Below, in pieces: positions 60,179-64,000 of a stretch of DNA of 64,000 bases; position 1 is the stretch's first letter; every line of letters begins with the position of its first letter. The position numbers were made by a program, and so were the translations under genes. The notes beneath the pieces were generated by a model. The model saw nothing but the letters and a program-made list of their open reading frames with translations. It did not search any database and had not been told where the DNA came from. The DNA lies in NCBI RefSeq assembly GCF_006715175.1, contig NZ_VFMQ01000001.1, positions 806,001 to 870,000 of the forward strand, given 5' to 3'. This stretch comes from Curtobacterium citreum. Its GTDB lineage: Bacteria; Actinomycetota; Actinomycetes; Actinomycetales; Microbacteriaceae.

Positions 60179-60284
60179 CGTCCGTCGGTGTTGTCCATCC
60201 GTCCGTCGGTGTTGTCTGTCCGTCCGTCGGTGTTGTCTGTCCGTCGGTGCTGTCCGTCCGTCGGTGTTGTCTGTCCGTCGGTGG
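60179..60284. repeat. Minisatellite of CCGTCGGTGTTGTCTGT units
   Basis: Five to six imperfect units of 13, 17 or 21 bp (CCGTCCGTCGGTGTTGTCTGT and shorter forms) between the ABC-F stop and the IS element. No gene is seen in 60148-60308. Confidence 0.88.
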
Positions 60285-60308
60285 AGAAGACGACGTCGGG
60301 TCGTCGCG

Positions 60309-61549
60309 GGCGGTTTTAGGGGGTGGTTGCAACACCTTGAGTTCGAGGTGGTGGCGTGGGGTGTTTCTTCGCGAGCAGCAGCAGGTGTTCTGGTCGGCGA
60401 TCCGGTCGGGTGCGTCGACGGTGATCGCTGCAGAGTTGATCGGGGCCGGTCAGTCGCAGGGGCGGACGTGGATGCGGCAGCGTGGGGGCATGGTGCCGGC
60501 GTATCTGCTGCGGGATGTTTCCTCACGGTTCTTGTCGCCGTGGGAACGGATGATGATCACTGCCGCATTGCGGCAGGGAACGTCGATTCGTGCAATCGCG
60601 AAGATGCTGGGGCGGGCTCCGTCGACGATCTCGCGTGAGATCCAGCGGGGCCGTTCCGGTGGCCGTCCCTACGACGCTCGTATCGCGCAACACCGCACCG
60701 AGGTGCGGCGTGCTCGTCCCGAGCCCTCGAAGCTGGTCCTGGACCCGATCCTGCGCGGCTGGGTCCAAGACGGGCTGGACCGGAAGTGGTCCCCGATGCA
60801 GATCAGCCGGAAACTGGTGCGAGAGTTCCCGGCGGATGAACGGATGCGAGTGAGCCACGAAGCGATCTACCGGTCGATCTACGTTCAGGCTCGCGGCACC
60901 CTGAAACGAGACGTGCAAGCTCGGCTGCGGACCGGCAGGACACTGCGAAAACCCCGGCAGCGAGTCGGGAGCGATGCTCGGTCGGTGAACCGGATCCGGG
61001 AGATGATCACGATCTCCGAACGGCCCGCGGAGATCGAAGACCGCGCTGTCCCGGGGCATTGGGAAGGGGACCTGATCATCGGGAAGGACAACGGTTCCCA
61101 GATCGGCACCCTCGTGGAACGCTCGACCCGGTTCACGATGCTGCTGCACCTTCCAATGGACCGCCGCCCAGAGACCGTCGCGCAAGCGATGATCGCGAAG
61201 ATCCGCACCCTCCCGAAACAGCTCATCCGTTCGATCACGTGGGACCAGGGCATCGAGATGGCAGCGCACCACAGCATCACCGTCGCGACCGATGTCGACA
61301 TCTACTTCGCTGACCCGCACTCACCCTGGCAACGCGGTAGCAACGAGAACACCAACGGACTGCTCCGGCAGTACTTCCCCAAGGGCACCGACCTCGCCGT
61401 CCACACCGAAGCCGACCTCGACACAGTCGCCGCGGAGCTCAACGGCCGACCCCGCCAGACCCTCGACTGGGACAGCCCAGCCGAGGCCCTGACCCGACTA
61501 CTCTCAGAACCCCAACAAGGCGGTGTTGCAACCACCCGCTGAAACCGCC
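60309..61549 (+). mobile_element. IS30-family insertion sequence
   Basis: 1241 bp bounded by 28-bp imperfect terminal inverted repeats (60309-60336 and 61522-61549; 26 of 28 bases agree), both starting GGCGGTTT and ending TGGTTGCAACACC. One transposase gene fills the element. No clear target-site duplication is visible: flanks read CGCG on the left and ACGG on the right. Confidence 0.92.
60361..61542 (+). CDS. IS30-family transposase
   Basis: 393 residues. The HTH region (SPWERMMITAALRQGTSIRA, MLGRAPSTISREI) lies near residues 60-95. The DDE core has GHWEGDLIIGKDNGSQIGTL, ITWDQGIEMAAH and GSNENTNGLLRQYFPKGTDL, so all three catalytic acids are present. The element is therefore potentially active. 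GTG 60361 is the first start giving the family N-terminus; the open frame extends further up into the minisatellite. The C-terminus runs into the right inverted repeat. Confidence 0.92.
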   Translation: MFLREQQQVFWSAIRSGASTVIAAELIGAGQSQGRTWMRQRGGMVPAYLLRDVSSRFLSPWERMMITAALRQGTSIRAIAKMLGRAPSTISREIQRGRSGGRPYDARIAQHRTEVRRARPEPSKLVLDPILRGWVQDGLDRKWSPMQISRKLVREFPADERMRVSHEAIYRSIYVQARGTLKRDVQARLRTGRTLRKPRQRVGSDARSVNRIREMITISERPAEIEDRAVPGHWEGDLIIGKDNGSQIGTLVERSTRFTMLLHLPMDRRPETVAQAMIAKIRTLPKQLIRSITWDQGIEMAAHHSITVATDVDIYFADPHSPWQRGSNENTNGLLRQYFPKGTDLAVHTEADLDTVAAELNGRPRQTLDWDSPAEALTRLLSEPQQGGVATTR

Positions 61550-62036
61550 ACGGGCGACCCGACGGTTCCTGCTCCACCGACGCGGGGTCGCCGCCACCCG
61601 GGTTCGCCACGACCTCCCAGAGGTGGCCGTCCGGGTCCTGGAAGAAGCCGGACCACATCCCCCACGGGCGCGTGTACGGCGGCGCGAGCATCGTCGCTCC
61701 GGCGGCACGGGCCCGGTCGAGGAACGCCTGCGCCTCGGCCTGCGAGTCGGTGAAGTGCCCGATCGTCGTGCTCGGTCCGGCGGCTAGGTCGACGCCGGAG
61801 TCCTTCCGCATGTCCTCGCGGCCGTAGACGCTCACGATCAGCCCGTCGTCGAGCGTGAACATCGCCGTCGTGCCGCCCGCGGTGGTGTCGGTGGCCGGGT
61901 ACTCCGTCCCGATGACGCCGCTGCCCTCGATCCCGAGGAGGGCGCGGTAGAACGCGGCGGAGCGGGCGACGTCGGCGACGGCGAGGGCGATCGCGTGCAG
62001 GGGCGGCACGGTAGTCCGGCCGCGGTCGGCGCGCAC
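61302..62036 (-). CDS. VOC/glyoxalase-family protein with IS-altered C-terminus
   Basis: The native part is about residues 1-160: LHAIALAVADVARSAAFYRA at the start, FTLDDGLIVSVYG, and FFQDPDGHLWEVVANPG closing the fold, as in metal-dependent dioxygenase/glyoxalase (VOC) enzymes. At 61549 the frame enters the IS30 element and continues ~80 codons on the transposase's opposite strand to 61302. The original stop is lost, but the VOC fold is complete, so the protein may work with a foreign tail. GTG 62036 or 62009 may be the start. Confidence 0.7.
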   Translation of the reverse strand: MRADRGRTTVPPLHAIALAVADVARSAAFYRALLGIEGSGVIGTEYPATDTTAGGTTAMFTLDDGLIVSVYGREDMRKDSGVDLAAGPSTTIGHFTDSQAEAQAFLDRARAAGATMLAPPYTRPWGMWSGFFQDPDGHLWEVVANPGGGDPASVEQEPSGRPWRFQRVVATPPCWGSESSRVRASAGLSQSRVWRGRPLSSAATVSRSASVWTARSVPLGKYCRSSPLVFSLLPRCQGECGSAK

Positions 62037-62084
62037 CGGGTCTGGCGCGTACGTCAGGCGCGTTGCGCCGGTGTTCGTCGGTCG

Positions 62085-62579
62085 CTAGTCGCCGAGGCCC
62101 AGGATGAGCCGGCGGAGCAGCGCGGCGAGCTGCGCCTGCTCGTCGTCGGACACCCCGGTCAGGATGTCCCGCTCGGCCCGCAGCAGGTCCGCGATCGCGG
62201 CGTCGACCGCGGCGCGTCCGCGGCTCGTCAGCGAAACGAGGATGCCCCGGCCGTCCTTCGGGTCGGTGCGGCGGCTCACGAGCCCGCGCGCGGCGAGCCG
62301 GTCCACGCGGTTCGTCATCGTGCCGCTCGACACCAGGGTCTGCTGCAGCAGCGACTTCGGACTGAGTTCGTACGGTTCCCCCGCACGGCGCAGCGCCGAC
62401 AGGACGTCGAACTCCCACGGCTCGACGTCGCTCGCGTCGAATGCAGCCCGGCGTGCACGGTCGAGGTGCCGGGCGAGCCGGTCCACGCGGGACAGCACCT
62501 CGAGCGGGCCGAAGTCCAGGTCGGGGCGTTCGCCACCCCACGCCGCGACGATCCGGTCGACCTCGTCCTGCTGCGGCAT
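62085..62579 (-). CDS. MarR-family transcriptional regulator
   Basis: 164 residues. WEFDVLSALRRAGEPYELSP, QTLVSSGTMTNRVDRLAARG as recognition helix and RRTDPKDGRGILVSLT as wing are standard. ATG 62579 has GGAGG almost adjacent (1-nt gap plus G), which is short; leader details are uncertain. It lies upstream of the VOC gene on the same strand with a 48-bp gap, so it may regulate that gene. Confidence 0.87.
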   Translation of the reverse strand: MPQQDEVDRIVAAWGGERPDLDFGPLEVLSRVDRLARHLDRARRAAFDASDVEPWEFDVLSALRRAGEPYELSPKSLLQQTLVSSGTMTNRVDRLAARGLVSRRTDPKDGRGILVSLTSRGRAAVDAAIADLLRAERDILTGVSDDEQAQLAALLRRLILGLGD

Positions 62580-62660
62580 CCCTCCATCTTGGCCGAACCG
62601 ACGGCGCGCAGCCAGCGTCCGCGTCGTGGGAGGATGGTCGGTGCACCCGGACGGGTGTGT

Positions 62661-62732
62661 TCCGCCTTGGTGTAACGGCAGCACGACGGCCTTTGGTGCC
62701 GTTAGGTCCGGGTTCGAATCCTGGAGGCGGAG
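62661..62732 (+). tRNA. tRNA-Gln (anticodon UUG)
   Basis: Acceptor stem TCCGCCT/AGGCGGA, anticodon stem ACGGC/GCCGT around the loop CTTTGGT (anticodon TTG), and T arm GGTTCGAATCC. CCA is not encoded. It is the only RNA gene recognised in the window. Confidence 0.95.
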
Positions 62733-62972
62733 CGCGGGGGTGTTCGGAGTTTTCGGCGATCTTAGTCGGAGTATTCGAGCGTGACAGCAGGCCGAGGTGG
62801 AAAACAGCGCTCAGCTCCGCTCCCACGGTCGCTCGTCCTGTCCCGACGACCGCTGGGGAGCGTACCGCGACGCGTGCCTTGGTCTGCGTTCGCTTCGAGG
62901 AACGACGAATACCCCCTGCCGGACGTGGCGAGGGGGAGTCCAGGGTCTATGAAGTTTGGAGGCGCGGGCTCG
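62733..62972. other. Gene-free interval behind tRNA-Gln
   Basis: 240 bp with lower GC than the core genes. Short open frames here have poor codon composition and no ribosome binding sites, and no inverted repeat stands out. It separates the tRNA from a transposase-like remnant. Confidence 0.5.
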
Positions 62973-63677
62973 TCAGTCCAGTAGTTGGAACTCTGGTAGC
63001 TGCGCGATTGCGTTGAAGCCGTTTCGAGTGTCGTGCTCGTCGAGGGTGAGGGTGCTCAGGCCGCCCTCGAACAGGGCAGGGCTGGTGTTGTTCATGCGGT
63101 TGATGGGCGCGAGGCTCAGTCGCTCCTTCAGCCACTCGATGATGCGAGCGAGGTTTGCGCTTGCAGCTGCGAATGCGGCAGCGAGCTCGACAAACCAGGG
63201 TCCGCGGACGCGACGCCTCATAGCCACTCCGAGGGCTTCGCGATCGGCGTCTTTGAGGCGCGAGTTGCCGTTCTCGACATTGTTGCACTGGCCGAACCAG
63301 GCACGCTGCTCGACGGAACCGTACTCGAACTCCTGGTGGTACTTCAGGTGACGCTGATTCAACACACCCGGGCGATTGCTGAGGTTGCCCGGGACCTTGA
63401 CGGTCTTCCCGGGCACTTTGAGTTCCACGACTTCGCCGGATTCGGGATCGAACTCGACCTCATCGCTCTTGAACGTGGGATAGGTGTACTGCCGGGCGCC
63501 CGTCTGGTCGAAGTTGCTGCGCGGCTTCAAATGGTACTTGCTGCGCGAGCTCCGACGCTTCGTCGCGAGTGCCTCGGCCTCAGCGCGAGCGGCGCTTTGC
63601 GCTTCTTCCGGTAACTCTTCAATGGCGGCAAGTCGTGCCTGGTGAGTTTGTTCGAGGAAGATGAGGGTTGAGGGCAT
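62973..63677 (-). pseudogene. Transposase-like protein, C-terminal remnant
   Basis: 234 codons with a lower GC and different codon use from the neighbours. KYHQEFEYGSVEQRAWFGQC, NNVENGNSRLKDADREAL and VRGPWFVELAAAFAAASANL resemble the C-terminal part of DDE transposase-like proteins common in actinobacteria. The N-terminal part, where the first catalytic acids would be, is missing; the frame upstream of 63677 is the antisense of the next gene. Family assignment is tentative. Confidence 0.45.
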
Positions 63678-63693
63678 GCAAGGAGCACCGACC

Positions 63694-64000
63694 ATGCACG
63701 ACGCCTCAGAACCCGACGCGCTCGACCTGCCCGGGCACACCGGCGTGCCCGCTGACAGCGCCAGCACCTTGTTCTCCGCCTCTGAGGACCCGGTGAAGCA
63801 GGCCGCCATCGACCGGTCGATCGCCGCGCACCACACCCTCGCAGCGCTCCCGGACGTTCGCTTCGCCACCGACAACACGATCGTCACCGTCCTGCACCCA
63901 GGGTTCGAACTCCTCGACGTCGTCGGGCCGTTCCACTTCCTCGCAGGCACCGGCGCGACCGTGCACCTCGCCACCACCGGCGACACCCTCGCCCCGGTGC
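63694..64000 (+). CDS. DJ-1/PfpI-family protein, 5' part
   Basis: Starts at ATG 63694 with AAGGAG 8 nt upstream and runs off the window (102 codons visible). An acidic ~45-residue lead is followed by TIVTVLHPGFELLDVVGPFH and TVHLATTGDTLAP, matching the first strand and helix of DJ-1/PfpI (GATase1-like) proteins. Such proteins include chaperone/glyoxalase and AraC-fused regulators; the catalytic Cys lies beyond the end. Confidence 0.65.
   Translation, partial: MHDASEPDALDLPGHTGVPADSASTLFSASEDPVKQAAIDRSIAAHHTLAALPDVRFATDNTIVTVLHPGFELLDVVGPFHFLAGTGATVHLATTGDTLAPV

Noticed and set aside
60309..61549. Target-site duplication of the IS30 element
   Set aside because: Flanking bases do not match in 2-4 bp direct repeats, so none is claimed.
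62661..62732. Attachment site at tRNA-Gln
   Set aside because: No second copy of the tRNA 3' end and no integrase occur in the window.

Overview
The window is very GC-rich, with codon third positions almost always G or C, frequent GTG starts and tightly packed, often 1-4 bp overlapping genes. Together with a PPK2-type polyphosphate kinase, SbcCD, a class E sortase, a SipW-type peptidase and an alpha-E protein this points to an actinobacterium. The mix of small MarR regulators and short membrane proteins suggests Microbacteriaceae (Curtobacterium-like); the genus is an inference. At least 18 genes have a TANNNT -10 hexamer only 6-8 nt before the start codon, so leaderless transcription looks common here.

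Layout. 1-5.8 kb: end of a carbohydrate locus (ROK kinase/regulator, two Gfo/Idh/MocA dehydrogenases, a TIM-barrel epimerase), then a YczE-like membrane protein divergent from a MocR regulator. 5.8-15.4 kb: membrane proteins including an HAE1-type RND exporter, a lipoprotein esterase, PPK2, and a DEAD-box RNA helicase with a long Arg/Asp-repeat tail. 15.4-23.1 kb: MarR regulator, camelysin/TasA-like secreted protein plus its SipW-like peptidase, sbcD-sbcC, and a class E sortase with a coupled small membrane protein. 23.1-31.2 kb: GNAT, EamA transporter, CPBP protease, RecQ, PlsC, M23 peptidase, 3-hydroxyacid dehydrogenase. 31.2-45.4 kb: three regulatory/transport units (MarR; MarR plus MFS; PiT phosphate transporter), acetamidase, lipase, lipoate ligase, an orphan DNA methyltransferase and a DHA2 exporter.

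45.6-50 kb: phosphoglucomutase, then the most unusual stretch: an array of degraded and intact polymorphic-toxin parts. It holds two C-terminal pieces of RNase A-like (CdiA-CT type) toxin domains and four paralogous CdiI-like immunity modules; one toxin tail is fused in frame to an immunity domain. I regard this array (47.3-50.0 kb) as the best candidate for an undescribed arrangement.

50-57.7 kb: a short operon of a methyltransferase, a DUF2064 transferase and a family 2 glycosyltransferase next to an epimerase and methylthioadenosine phosphorylase; then, divergent from a symmetric promoter, the molybdenum-cofactor operon moeA-moaC-mog-moaE. 57.7-64 kb: an ABC-F ATPase, a minisatellite, a complete IS30-family element inserted at the 3' end of a glyoxalase-type gene, a MarR gene, tRNA-Gln(UUG), a truncated transposase-like gene and the start of a DJ-1/PfpI-family gene that runs off the window.

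Intergenic DNA carries a recurring palindrome family built on GGAGGC...GCCTCC, some copies acting as plausible terminators, plus several local tandem repeats. No rRNA, CRISPR array or intact prophage was seen.
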